In this document: positions 16,397 to 25,240 of the stretch, in pieces
How positions within the stretch are numbered: position 1 is the stretch's first letter
Layout of the letters: the number at the start of each line of letters is the position of its first letter
Source: Candidatus Methanoxibalbensis ujae
GTDB lineage: Archaea; Halobacteriota; Syntropharchaeia; Alkanophagales; Methanospirareceae
Direction of reading: 5' to 3'
Assembly (NCBI GenBank): GCA_026134085.1
Contig: JAOQIN010000008.1
Span: forward strand, 1 to 56,890
DNA length: 56,890 bases
Notes under the pieces: generated by a model
Told to the model about the DNA's origin: nothing
The model's input: the letters and a program-made list of their open reading frames with translations, nothing else
Databases searched by the model: none
Made by a program: the position numbers and the translations under genes

Positions 16397-17677
16397 GTGG
16401 TATTGAAGGCAAAGATCGGCCTGCTCTTTCACGGACCTGAGGTTGTGGACGAGGGGGAGGCTGAGCATGCGCTTGATGCGGTTAGAAAAGCTGGATTTGA
16501 ATTTGAGGCAGCTCTCGGCGGTATAACCGGAAAAACAGCGATAATAGACGCTGGATTGCAGCATGTCATAGACATAAGCAGGGACAAGAAGCCATCTGAG
16601 GTGGCTCTTGAGTTTATAGAGAGCGGAATTAAATTCATTATCCTTGTAAACCATGCCAAATCAATTGACAGCGCGCTTGCTCTCGGCGAGGGCATACTCA
16701 GAAATCTGCTCAAAATGACTTCATCTGATTCATCTGATTTCTCATTCGTTCAGGCTGAATACTGCTGCAGCGTTCATGGCGGCAGTGGCGTCCGTGATGG
16801 CGTCCGTGATGGTGGAGGCGTGTTCATAATATGGCGTCTGAGAGATGCGCATAAGTATGAGCGTTTGAAAGCGTGTTTTGGATTTGATGAGATGGAGGCG
16901 CCATCGGTGATAAACAGATGTGAGAGAGATGCAGATGGATTTCTGCGGCGTGAAATATGCGGTGTGCTGCCCGGTGAGAAAATACTTGTGAACGGCACTG
17001 TCATAGGCAATGTCTCAGAGGATAACAAAAGCGGAAAGATAACATTGGTGGTGAAAGACGGCAGGATCGTTGATGTTGAAGGCGGAATGCTCATATCTCA
17101 CAACCTCCTCAAACTGCCATTCGTTGATATAGAGACCGCAATCGTGAAGACGGGACAGCACATACGGAGAACAAAGCCGCGGAGAGTTGGCGTTGAAAGC
17201 ATAAAACTCGCTGACGACAGAAAAAAAGCATGCATATTCCACACCGTTGAAAAGTTGTTCCCGAGAATATCAAAGGGAGATGTCGCAATCGTTATAACAG
17301 TCGGCGACGACACGACAAGCATTGCGGGCGATATACTCAAACGATTTGAGGACATCAGACTCATCGGAATCACAGATGGAGATGCAGATGGTCTCATTGA
17401 AGGTATAAATACGGGTTCTATTGAGGAATATGGAAATTTTCTGCCGAGAAATTCAATAGTTATAAGGCTTAAACCTGAGCGAGATGATGTTATTGCTGAA
17501 CATATTAAATCTGAAATATTTAAAGACGGCGATGAAATTCCGATTGATGATGTTGATGCCGCTTTTGAAAAAATTAAGAGGCGCATTTTTTGTGTGGCAT
17601 CCGATGACATCGTGGGTGTCATCTCATCTGAATCACCCGGTGAGGCGGATAAGATAAGAATGCACGATGAAGTTTGA
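16397..17677 (+). CDS. DUF2117 domain protein
   Basis: A 426-residue archaeal protein recognised by its opening KIGLLFHGPEVVDEGEAEHAL and by the later block KGDVAIVITVGDDTTSIAGDIL followed by IGITDGDADGLIEG. The family is found in methanogens and their relatives; its biochemical role is not established. GTG at 16397 is preceded by GGGAGGTGA. A variable stretch after residue 110 (SDSSDFSF and GVRDGVRDGG) comes from short tandem DNA repeats and is probably a surface loop. It is followed by the HD-domain and AmmeMemoRadiSam genes on the same strand. Confidence 0.85.
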   Translation: MVLKAKIGLLFHGPEVVDEGEAEHALDAVRKAGFEFEAALGGITGKTAIIDAGLQHVIDISRDKKPSEVALEFIESGIKFIILVNHAKSIDSALALGEGILRNLLKMTSSDSSDFSFVQAEYCCSVHGGSGVRDGVRDGGGVFIIWRLRDAHKYERLKACFGFDEMEAPSVINRCERDADGFLRREICGVLPGEKILVNGTVIGNVSEDNKSGKITLVVKDGRIVDVEGGMLISHNLLKLPFVDIETAIVKTGQHIRRTKPRRVGVESIKLADDRKKACIFHTVEKLFPRISKGDVAIVITVGDDTTSIAGDILKRFEDIRLIGITDGDADGLIEGINTGSIEEYGNFLPRNSIVIRLKPERDDVIAEHIKSEIFKDGDEIPIDDVDAAFEKIKRRIFCVASDDIVGVISSESPGEADKIRMHDEV

Positions 17678-17725
17678 AGAATGCACGATGAAGGGAGAAG
17701 AGAGACGAGAAATAAAAAATAAAAA

Positions 17726-18994
17726 ATGAGAAATGGAACGCGAAAGGTGATAAGGGACCCCATTCACGGATACATAAATGTGGAAGGTTTTGCGATGGAC
17801 TTACTTGACACTGTTGAAATGCAGAGGTTACGGCGCATCAGGCAGCTTGGCTTCTCATATCTTGTGTATCCGGGTGCGAATCACACACGGTTTGAGCACT
17901 CTTTGGGCGTTTTTCACCTTGCAGATGTTCTGACATCTCAGCTCGGTATGGAGGAGGACAGAGATGAGATCCTCGCCGCAGCTCTGATACATGATATCGG
18001 GCACGGTCCATACTCACATGTGACAGAGCCTCTGCTGAAGAAATATGCGGGTATATGTCATGAGGACATAGATGACATACTGCGCGGATACACGAACACA
18101 AGAGCTGCTGGAAGCATCACTGGCACGAGGACTGTTGCTGAGGTTCTTGAGGATCGTGACATCAATGTGAGGGATGTGCTCTCACTCGTAAAAGGTGAGC
18201 GGATGAATAATGCTGGCACAATATTGAAGGGAGAGATAGATGTTGATAAGATGGATTATCTCGTGAGGGATGCGTATTATACAGGTGTTGCATATGGAGT
18301 TATAGATAACATGCGGCTTATACAGGGTATAAGTCTGTATAATGGAGAGATTGTATTGACAAAAAAGGGGATAACGCCCGCTGAATATCTGATATTTTCG
18401 AGATTTATCATGTATCCATCGGTATATAATCATCATACGACGCGAATAGCGCAGTTGATGTTTATCAGGGCTATGGAAGTATATGTGGAGGAGAGAGTGG
18501 ATGATGTGGCATTTTTCGCAAATGCGCTTCGCATGATGGACGACTGCGAGGCGAATGTGCTTTTGAGGAATGCGGGAGGATTTCCATGCGAAATGATGAA
18601 TCGTATAAATGAGCGCAATCTTTTCAAAAGGGCGTTTTACCGTCCCGTGCGCGATGTTCGTGCTGATCTGATGGATGACATATCAGACGGCGGAGATCGC
18701 GTGATAAGGGAGCTGGAGAATGAGATCGCGAGAAGAGCGGGATTGGATGATGCACGATTCCTCATACTTGATGTGCAACGCCGTGAGCGTGTGAATGAAT
18801 GCGCTGTGAAGGTCTACTCCGCCCGCAGTGTGAATGGCAGAAGTGCATCAGATGGACTGAAAAGATTGAGCGATGTGTCATCGCTTGTCCGCATGGTTGA
18901 GCATGCGCTGAACGAAAGTTATAATGTCGGCGTATATACAACTGATGAATATCGTGATGCCGTGCGAAATGCTGCGGAGGCGATATTATGCTGA
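17726..18994 (+). CDS. HD-domain phosphohydrolase (SAMHD1/dNTPase-like)
   Basis: A 422-aa protein. It starts with the family motif IRDPIHGYI, then has NHTRFEHSLGVFHLA (first His), ALIHDIGHGPYSH (the HD doublet and following helix), and a later aspartate in EIDVDKMDYLVRDAYYTG. This order is that of HD hydrolases related to dNTP triphosphohydrolases and SAMHD1. The likely substrate is a (d)NTP or other phosphoester, but it is not determinable from sequence. The stop overlaps the start of the next gene by 7 bases, implying coupled translation with AmrS. Confidence 0.88.
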   Translation: MRNGTRKVIRDPIHGYINVEGFAMDLLDTVEMQRLRRIRQLGFSYLVYPGANHTRFEHSLGVFHLADVLTSQLGMEEDRDEILAAALIHDIGHGPYSHVTEPLLKKYAGICHEDIDDILRGYTNTRAAGSITGTRTVAEVLEDRDINVRDVLSLVKGERMNNAGTILKGEIDVDKMDYLVRDAYYTGVAYGVIDNMRLIQGISLYNGEIVLTKKGITPAEYLIFSRFIMYPSVYNHHTTRIAQLMFIRAMEVYVEERVDDVAFFANALRMMDDCEANVLLRNAGGFPCEMMNRINERNLFKRAFYRPVRDVRADLMDDISDGGDRVIRELENEIARRAGLDDARFLILDVQRRERVNECAVKVYSARSVNGRSASDGLKRLSDVSSLVRMVEHALNESYNVGVYTTDEYRDAVRNAAEAILC

Positions 18995-19983
18995 GGGAAG
19001 CAATGCTTTATGAATGTGATGAGAGGTGCAGATGCAATGTGTGCGCTCACAAATGCACAATTTCTGAAGGAAATCTTGGAATATGCAGGACAAGAAAAAA
19101 CATTGACGGTAAATTATACACGCTCATATATGGCAGTGTTTCTTCAATACATGCAGATCCTGTTGAAAAAAAGCCTCTTTATCACTTCCATCCATCCTCA
19201 TTCGTTCTCTCTCTCGGAACTGTATCATGCAATTTTAGGTGCAGGCACTGTCAAAATTGGAGCATATCAGCATTCAGTGTGGGAGAAGTGCCAGTGACAG
19301 AGATGTCGCCCGAAGATGTTGTTGAGCATGCGAGGATGGCGAGATGCGCTGGAATCGCATTCACATACAACGAGCCGACGATATGGATAGAATTCACATA
19401 TGATACATTTAAAATCGCGAAAAAATACGGTTTATACACGGTTTATGTGACAAATGGATACATGAGTGAAGATGCATTGAACGAGATAGCACCACTTTTG
19501 GATGCTGCAAATGTTGATGTGAAGGCTTTTAGGGAGGAGTTCTACAGAAATGTGTGCAATGCATCTCTCAAACCGGTGATAAACACCTGCGAAAGGATGT
19601 ATGAAAAGAAAATACATATTGAGCTGACATATCTCATAATCCCGGATTATAATGACAGCGAAGAGGAACTGAGGGAATTCTCGCGCTGGGTCGTCTCTCT
19701 TGATGAGGATATTCCCGTGCATTTCTCTCGCTTCTATCCTTCGCATCTCATGACTGATGTCCCTCCAACGCCGGTCGGAACGCTTGAGAGAGCTGCAGAA
19801 ATCGCTCGTGAGGAGGGACTCTCATTTGTATATCTCGGAAATGTGCCCGGTCACGAATATGAGAACACATACTGCCCGGATTGTGGTGAGTTGCTCGTGG
19901 AGAGAAAGGGATATCATGTTAAAATGAACATAAAAAAGCCGTTTTGCACGAAGTGCGGCAGAAAATTGAACATAATTCTGTGA
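18988..19983 (+). CDS. amrS: AmmeMemoRadiSam system radical SAM enzyme
   Basis: A 331-residue radical SAM protein. An N-terminal cysteine-rich segment (CRCNVCAHKC, GICRTR) precedes the CNFRCRHC cluster motif (C81, C85, C88) and the following QNW that marks this family. The C-terminus holds a zinc-like CPDCGE...CTKCG pair. The family accompanies Memo and AMMECR1 proteins and is related to pyruvate formate-lyase activating enzymes; its substrate is unknown. Memo and AMMECR1 genes are not seen nearby. It is translationally coupled to the HD phosphohydrolase. Confidence 0.9.
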   Translation: MLREAMLYECDERCRCNVCAHKCTISEGNLGICRTRKNIDGKLYTLIYGSVSSIHADPVEKKPLYHFHPSSFVLSLGTVSCNFRCRHCQNWSISAFSVGEVPVTEMSPEDVVEHARMARCAGIAFTYNEPTIWIEFTYDTFKIAKKYGLYTVYVTNGYMSEDALNEIAPLLDAANVDVKAFREEFYRNVCNASLKPVINTCERMYEKKIHIELTYLIIPDYNDSEEELREFSRWVVSLDEDIPVHFSRFYPSHLMTDVPPTPVGTLERAAEIAREEGLSFVYLGNVPGHEYENTYCPDCGELLVERKGYHVKMNIKKPFCTKCGRKLNIIL

Positions 19984-20039
19984 TTTTTTATGATAAAACT
20001 TTAAGCTGCGTTTGTCTTTTCGTGACGGCAGCGTTGTGG

Positions 20040-20118
20040 TTGAGTATGATTGAATTGTGATGGAGTATGATTGAATTGTGATTGCGTATGATTAAATTAT
20101 GATGAAGTATGATTGAGG
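20040..20118. repeat. Tandem ~21-bp repeat (GAGTATGATTGAATTGTGATG-like)
   Basis: Three to four imperfect copies of a unit containing GTATGATTGAATTGTGAT lie between amrS and the Yip1 gene. There is no coding content. The copies diverge by a few substitutions. Confidence 0.8.
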
Positions 20119-20159
20119 ATTGCGGAGGATAAATCCATGCAACTCCCAAAAACAGCAAA

Positions 20160-20167
20160 TTATATAA
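20160..20167 (+). promoter_or_regulatory. TATA box for the Yip1-family gene
   Basis: TTATATAA, centred about 28 bases before the ATG at 20192; this suggests a leaderless or nearly leaderless transcript. Confidence 0.6.
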
Positions 20168-20191
20168 GTGAGAGACTGAGGAACGGTAGAT

Positions 20192-20767
20192 ATGCTTGAA
20201 AGGGTGAGAAAATTTTTATTTCATCCTGTGAAAGCGTTCAGCGAGGTGAAGGAGGATACGCTATCCGATGCGTTCAAGTATTTCATGCCGCTGCTCTTCA
20301 TTCTTGCAGTGATTCTGGCTGTGCTTCTGTTTGCTGTGATGAATGTGACGGGCATGAGCCAGATTATCAGTATGCTTCCGATGCCTTTTACTGTGGATCC
20401 AGCGATTGTTGTCCTGGGCGGTGTTTTTCTATGCGTCCTTCTCGGCGGATTCCTCCTCATATTGTATGGGAGTGTGTGGCTGCATATCTGGGTTCTAATA
20501 TTTGGCGGCAGGGATAAGAGGCTGAAGCAGTCATTCAAAGTGGTCGCATATGGCTCAACACCTGTGTATGTGCTGGGATGGCTCCCCGGCCCGAACATAT
20601 TGATGGCACCTGTGTGGACAATCATCGCATGGATAAGTGGCGTCATGCAGCTTCACGAAATCACATCTGGAAGGGCGATATTCATTGTGATCGTATCTGT
20701 CATTGTTCCACTTATCGCTCTCGGCGTCATGGCATGTTCACTGATGCCTCTTCTGGTGAAACCCTGA
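20192..20767 (+). CDS. Yip1-family integral membrane protein
   Basis: A 191-aa protein with a short cytoplasmic N-terminus (MLERVRKFLFHPVKAFSEVKE) and five hydrophobic segments. The phrase FHPVKAFSEVK followed by helices, then KVVAYGSTPVYVLGWLP, is characteristic of prokaryotic Yip1-domain proteins. Role unknown; these proteins are general membrane components with no defined transport activity. Confidence 0.75.
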   Translation: MLERVRKFLFHPVKAFSEVKEDTLSDAFKYFMPLLFILAVILAVLLFAVMNVTGMSQIISMLPMPFTVDPAIVVLGGVFLCVLLGGFLLILYGSVWLHIWVLIFGGRDKRLKQSFKVVAYGSTPVYVLGWLPGPNILMAPVWTIIAWISGVMQLHEITSGRAIFIVIVSVIVPLIALGVMACSLMPLLVKP

Positions 20768-20836
20768 TAAACATGATAAACCTGATAAAGCGCTCAATCA
20801 ATCAAAAAATAGAAATAGAAACAGAAAAAGAAAAGG

Positions 20837-22342
20837 ATGAGTGGAGAGAGCGGGAAGAGGATATCGTGGGATGAATATTGGATGCTCATCGTGAAAGATG
20901 TTGCGAGGCGCTCCACATGTCTGCGCCGTCAGATAGGTGCGGTCATTGTGAAGGAAAATGTGATCATATCCACTGGCTACAACGGCGCTCCTCGTGGATT
21001 TCCGCACTGCATTGACGTGGGATGCAGACGCGACATGCTCAACATAAAAAGTGGAGAGCGTCATGAGGAGTGTCTGCCGCCTTATGTTGAGGTTCTCACG
21101 CACAGAGGTCACAAGAAAATATCAGAACTGACACCAAATGATTTCGTGCTCACACACAATGGACGATTTAAACGTGTGCTGCGCGTGATCTCACACAGCT
21201 ATGAGGGCGAAACATGCGTGATAAAGCCAAAAGGTCTGCTCAGTATTGAGCTCACACCTGAACATCCCGTGCTCTCATGCGGCAGATGCACCGAGTGTTA
21301 TGGCAAAAGCGATTGGGAATGGATCGCCGCCCGTGATGTTGAGAGGGGATATGAGTTGATCATGCCATTTGACACGCGCATTGAAGACTTTGATTCCCTC
21401 AGCGTTCCTGATGCCGCCTCAGATGAAATCCCAGAATCTGCTTTTCTCTTCGCCACTGACGCATATGATGCTACTGACGCGTATGATGACGCATATAATG
21501 CCGCTGAACTGCCTTTGAACGAGGATGTTTTGCGCCTTTTCGGATTTTATCTCGCAGCGGGTGAGGTCAAGACGCGCTATCTCAGGTTCTCCCTCCCAAA
21601 AGAGCTTGTGGATGAAGTCAAGCATGTGATAAAGGATGTTTTTGGAGTTTCCGTTCATGAAACGAGGGATAAAGGAGCGAGAAAAGAGATCACATTTCAG
21701 TCAAACATATTTTCAATATTTTCTGCGATATTCGGGAGCGAGCGAATTCCGGCAGAGCTCATGATGATACATCCGAGAAAGCAGAGATACATGCTTGAGG
21801 GCTGGATAGAATGCTCTGAATGCAGTGATGCCGCAGCATACGGAAGTGGTGATACCTCATATAATTCAGCAGCGAGGACAACATCACGAACACTCGCACT
21901 TCAGATGCATCAGATATCTCTCAGAACTGGCGAGATTCCTCTTCTGAGCATGCATGACGGGCAGTATTTCCTGATATGGCACCATGACAGTGATGATATT
22001 TACATAAAAGATGGAAAACTGCACACTTATGTCGTTCAAAAGCGCATAAAACAATTCAAGGGCGATGTTTACAATATTGAAGTTGAGGATGATGCATCAT
22101 ATACGACATGCTCCTTCGTCGTTCACAACTGTATAGGCGTTCACGCCGAGCAGAATGCGCTTATACAGGCTGGAAGGGAGGCAGCTGGCGCAACGCTTTA
22201 TGTGAATTCATATCCGTGCAAGATATGTGCAAAACTGATCATAAATGCAGGTGTAAAAAAAGTTGTGATGAGTGGCGAATATACCGACAGGGAAGGTCTG
22301 GATTTCCTGCGTAAGGCGGGCATTGAGCTTGTGTTCCTGTGA
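20837..22342 (+). CDS. Deoxycytidylate (dCMP) deaminase interrupted by an intein
   Basis: The host protein is residues 1-78 plus 432-501 (148 aa after splicing), a zinc-dependent dCMP deaminase of the cytidine deaminase fold that makes dUMP for thymidylate synthesis. The first extein part holds RQIGAVIVKENVIISTGYNGAP and an HCxxxGC cysteine pair. The second holds the catalytic HAEQNAL (metal His and proton-shuttling Glu) and the YPCKIC metal cysteines. The 353-residue intein lies between GERHEE and CIGVHAEQ. The unspliced protein should be inactive because the active-site half is separated from the rest. A Thy-type or dUTPase partner gene is not seen nearby. Confidence 0.93.
   Translation: MSGESGKRISWDEYWMLIVKDVARRSTCLRRQIGAVIVKENVIISTGYNGAPRGFPHCIDVGCRRDMLNIKSGERHEECLPPYVEVLTHRGHKKISELTPNDFVLTHNGRFKRVLRVISHSYEGETCVIKPKGLLSIELTPEHPVLSCGRCTECYGKSDWEWIAARDVERGYELIMPFDTRIEDFDSLSVPDAASDEIPESAFLFATDAYDATDAYDDAYNAAELPLNEDVLRLFGFYLAAGEVKTRYLRFSLPKELVDEVKHVIKDVFGVSVHETRDKGARKEITFQSNIFSIFSAIFGSERIPAELMMIHPRKQRYMLEGWIECSECSDAAAYGSGDTSYNSAARTTSRTLALQMHQISLRTGEIPLLSMHDGQYFLIWHHDSDDIYIKDGKLHTYVVQKRIKQFKGDVYNIEVEDDASYTTCSFVVHNCIGVHAEQNALIQAGREAAGATLYVNSYPCKICAKLIINAGVKKVVMSGEYTDREGLDFLRKAGIELVFL
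21071..22129 (+). mobile_element. Intein (353 aa) within dCMP deaminase
   Basis: It begins with Cys (CLPPYVEVLTHRG, block A) and has block B IELTPEHPVL with the TxxH core. Block F (FKGDVYNIEVEDD) and block G (SFVVHN followed by extein Cys) carry the penultimate His, the terminal Asn and the +1 Cys, so splicing looks intact. The central region has one LAGLIDADG-like segment (LRLFGFYLAAGE), while the position of the second (YMLEGWIECSE) lacks the usual DG end. Homing activity may therefore be lost. A repeat-derived loop (TDAYDATDAYDDAYNAA) sits before the endonuclease region. Confidence 0.92.
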
Positions 22343-22387
22343 TTGTGTGTGCGCATCACGCTTCCATCTCGTCTCCGGTCGGGCTCG

Positions 22388-22437
22388 GTGGTGGTTGAGG
22401 TTGAGGTGGTGGTTGAGGTTGAGGTGGTGGTTGAGGA
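22388..22437. repeat. Tandem 18-bp repeat
   Basis: Almost three copies of GTGGTGGTTGAGGTTGAG between the dCMP deaminase and the convergent KaiC-like gene. They lie directly beyond that gene's stop codon on the minus strand. Confidence 0.85.
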
Positions 22438-22441
22438 GAGG

Positions 22442-23044
22442 CTACACTATGTCTCTTGATGTGTCAACCTCAACGCTGCTTGATGAGAATCGCAGCCTCA
22501 CATATCTCGTTGAGGGATTTCCTCCTCTGACCTTAGGTGCCGCTATTTTCATGATGATGTCATCGCCGACGCGCTCCGCCCGCATGTCAACGAACACATC
22601 ACACAGATACGACAGTCTGCTCATGTATTTCTCGTCGCAGGCTCCTCTCGGAACAAAAAGGAATATCCACAAGCCGTTGTGAGATGCGCATGCATTCATC
22701 ATGTTCTCAATCAGAATGTCATCATCCACGAAAGGTGAGAAAGTGTCTATGATCACATTCGCATCCTTCGCCTCAAGCAGCACATCTGCAACAATCTTCA
22801 CATTTCTCCCTCTCGCATCAACAATGTGAACTTCCTCCTTCATTCCGCCAGAGGCGGCGGCAAATGAGGATATCTCCGCCGAAACTCGCTCAGGATGCCT
22901 CTCCGTCACAACATAATATGTGATGCGTGATGTGCATATCTCATACAATATCAGCTCAGCAGGCAGAAAGGGATCTGATACCATCAGAACAATAGAATCC
23001 GCAGGTATGCCGCGTCCGAGCACTTCATCCAAAATCGCAGTCAT
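22442..23044 (-). CDS. KaiC/RAD55-like protein lacking a Walker A motif
   Basis: A 200-aa protein that follows the layout of the RecA/KaiC superfamily (GRGIP start, ITYYVVTERHPERV, ANVIIDTFSPFV as Walker B-like strand). Where a P loop should be, it reads VSDPFLPAELIL with no GKT/S, so ATP hydrolysis is unlikely. Similar degenerate KaiC-like proteins occur in archaea beside secretion or pilus genes. It lies downstream of tadA and tadC on the same strand, so a regulatory or structural role in that apparatus is inferred. Confidence 0.65.
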   Translation of the reverse strand: MTAILDEVLGRGIPADSIVLMVSDPFLPAELILYEICTSRITYYVVTERHPERVSAEISSFAAASGGMKEEVHIVDARGRNVKIVADVLLEAKDANVIIDTFSPFVDDDILIENMMNACASHNGLWIFLFVPRGACDEKYMSRLSYLCDVFVDMRAERVGDDIIMKIAAPKVRGGNPSTRYVRLRFSSSSVEVDTSRDIV

Positions 23045-23220
23045 CCCTCATGCGCGGACCATTTCCCATACCCATCCATCCCATCCATCCCATCCATCAT
23101 GCCTTCCTTCTCTCATGCTCTCGTGCAGCGTTTTGTGATGCGCTGTTGTGATGCGCTCTTGTGCTGCACTGTTGTGATGCATTGTTGTGATGCATCCACT
23201 CGTCCTCATCTTAAACAACA
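23045..23220. repeat. Repeat-rich spacer between tadC and the KaiC-like gene
   Basis: A CATCC tandem tract (about 23072-23098) and a looser GTTGTGATGC tract (about 23131-23199). No gene or RNA is seen. Confidence 0.75.
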
Positions 23221-25191
23221 TTACAACAGTAAGAAGAACAGTATCCATGTGGCCAGGAGCATGATGATGACATGTTTCAATCCCGCGAGGACATTTCCCG
23301 TTTCCATCTGACCTGCCATAAGACCACAGAAAACTGACTGAAAAATTGCAGCCTGCATGAGGACATCTGTTATTTCCCGTTCTCTCAATCCTCCTTTCAG
23401 GGGCACAGTTAATGATGATGTTGAGGTTGTGCTGAATGCTTTGAAGAGAGGAGGAAACAGGCTGTTGAACATCATGTAAACGATGCCGATGAAAACGAAG
23501 AATGCGATGTACACAATTATCACATATATCAGCATGTTCATTGAGCGCTCTTTTGCGAGATTTCTCTCCATCTCAGCATCTTTCGCGGATATGTTCAGCG
23601 CTTCTGACAGGTTGCCGCCCGCGTGCAGCACTTCAGATATCATTGTGACAACCCTTGTCAATGCCGGCACTTTCACAGCATTTGCAAACATCTTGAACGC
23701 ATCACTCACCTCCGCACCCCATTTTATGTTGCGATGCATCTTCTTTATCTCCTCGTATATTCCTCCCTTTCCGGATTTCGCCTCCACCTCTATGCTTTTC
23801 ATGAGTGTCAACCCGCTCGCAATTGACGATGAAAGTCCGTTCAATATGTTGGGCGTCTGATCTCTCACCCTGCGCTCATATTTCTCCTTCAACTCGTAGA
23901 AAAAGGAGAGAGGCGCGATCGCGATGAGTATGGCGGGAATTACAAAATGAAACCCTCCAACTACCACAAGCACAAGCGCAGCAGGAAGGCTCATCGCAAG
24001 CGATAGAAAAGGATTCTCACGCATCTTCTCAAACGGCTTCTTCATATACTCACGCATCTTAAGACGCATCTGCATGCGCTTGTATTCTCTGTATGCCTCA
24101 CTCTCCCTCACTTCAGGAACATTCTCAATGTTTTTCCTGCGAATGTCATATTTTGTCCTCAAAAATGCGAATTTCTTGACATCAGAAGGAGTTATCATCT
24201 GTATCAGCGCGATGAAGCATGCCGAACCAAATGGTATCATCACATAAACAATACCATATATCATCATCATGCTTCCGGAGCCTATTGCAAGCATTATTAT
24301 CTGAACTATTATGAAGAAAATAGGCGCTGCAACGAGAACAGTTATGTAGATTTCGGCGAACAATCCGAGCGTTTCAAGAAATGATTTCTGCTCAACTTTT
24401 GCACGCTCCCTGTATTGTTCGGCTTTCTCAGCGAGAAAAATCTGGAGGGAGCCCCCGCTCTCCATCACTGTCAGTATGCCGCTTATAAATTCTCGCAGCG
24501 TCTGCGATGGCGTTATCTCATTGAGCTCTATCAGGCTGCGACGGAGGTCCTTTCCGAAATATCGTATGTTGCGGAGCACAAAATCAATCTCCTTTGAGAT
24601 CTCACCGTATGTCTCGCTGTGCCTCGCAAGCGCCTCAAATATCTGGATAATGCTTATGCCGCTCTTGCTCAGCGCATACATGAAATGAACTGCATGAGGC
24701 ATCATTCTCTCTATCTCCCTCCGCCTGTCTCCAGCCCTTGAGAAGGGAATGGAATACAGAAGAAGATATGTTGATATGAACATCACAACAAAACCAAGAC
24801 ATGAGAAAATTATTGTCACCAGTATAATTTTATATGTTACGAAAATATCAGGAACATCATATTTAAAATGAAAAAAATTTGCTATTTCAAACAATTTTAC
24901 GCTGAGAAATCCCAGAATTAATCCTACAAATCCTGCTATTAGTGAGTAAAAAAGTGTTTTGGAGAGATAAATATCATATGTTATTGGAAATCTTGCAGCA
25001 AGCAATGCGTTTTCAATTTCAATATATTTTGAGCGCTTTCCCCTGTAATATCTGCCGAAAACTGCATATGCGAGCTCTTCAACGCTCTTCAGACGCTTCT
25101 TACTGTCGTTTGCGCTGTCCTCTCCGATGCTTTTTCTGCGGTAGCCTCTTTCTCCTCTTCTGCCGACTTTTGTGATGCCCATTCTGATCAT
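23221..25191 (-). CDS. tadC: TadC/GspF-like inner membrane platform protein (two T2SSF domains)
   Basis: A 656-residue polytopic membrane protein. It holds two type II secretion F domains, each a cytoplasmic helical bundle followed by membrane helices; conserved stretches are PHAVHFMYALSKSGISIIQIFEAL with EISKEIDFVL in the first, and SSSIASGLTLMKSIEVEA with ARIL-type helix ALNISAKDAEMERN in the second. The ends (VYIAFFVFIGIVYMM and MLLATWILFFLLL) are membrane-spanning. Together with the ATPase directly upstream (50-base gap) it forms the core of an archaeal type IV pilus or adhesin assembly machine. No pilin or prepilin peptidase gene is seen next to it. Confidence 0.9.
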   Translation of the reverse strand: MIRMGITKVGRRGERGYRRKSIGEDSANDSKKRLKSVEELAYAVFGRYYRGKRSKYIEIENALLAARFPITYDIYLSKTLFYSLIAGFVGLILGFLSVKLFEIANFFHFKYDVPDIFVTYKIILVTIIFSCLGFVVMFISTYLLLYSIPFSRAGDRRREIERMMPHAVHFMYALSKSGISIIQIFEALARHSETYGEISKEIDFVLRNIRYFGKDLRRSLIELNEITPSQTLREFISGILTVMESGGSLQIFLAEKAEQYRERAKVEQKSFLETLGLFAEIYITVLVAAPIFFIIVQIIMLAIGSGSMMMIYGIVYVMIPFGSACFIALIQMITPSDVKKFAFLRTKYDIRRKNIENVPEVRESEAYREYKRMQMRLKMREYMKKPFEKMRENPFLSLAMSLPAALVLVVVGGFHFVIPAILIAIAPLSFFYELKEKYERRVRDQTPNILNGLSSSIASGLTLMKSIEVEAKSGKGGIYEEIKKMHRNIKWGAEVSDAFKMFANAVKVPALTRVVTMISEVLHAGGNLSEALNISAKDAEMERNLAKERSMNMLIYVIIVYIAFFVFIGIVYMMFNSLFPPLFKAFSTTSTSSLTVPLKGGLREREITDVLMQAAIFQSVFCGLMAGQMETGNVLAGLKHVIIMLLATWILFFLLL

Positions 25192-25240
25192 TTCAATCTT
25201 TCACTCAATCGCTCGTTCACTCAATCGCTCGCTCAATCAC

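Noticed and set aside
23048..23248. Minus-strand frame with WDG repeats upstream of the KaiC-like gene
   Set aside because: Produced entirely by the CATCC tandem tract; different frame from the neighbouring gene.
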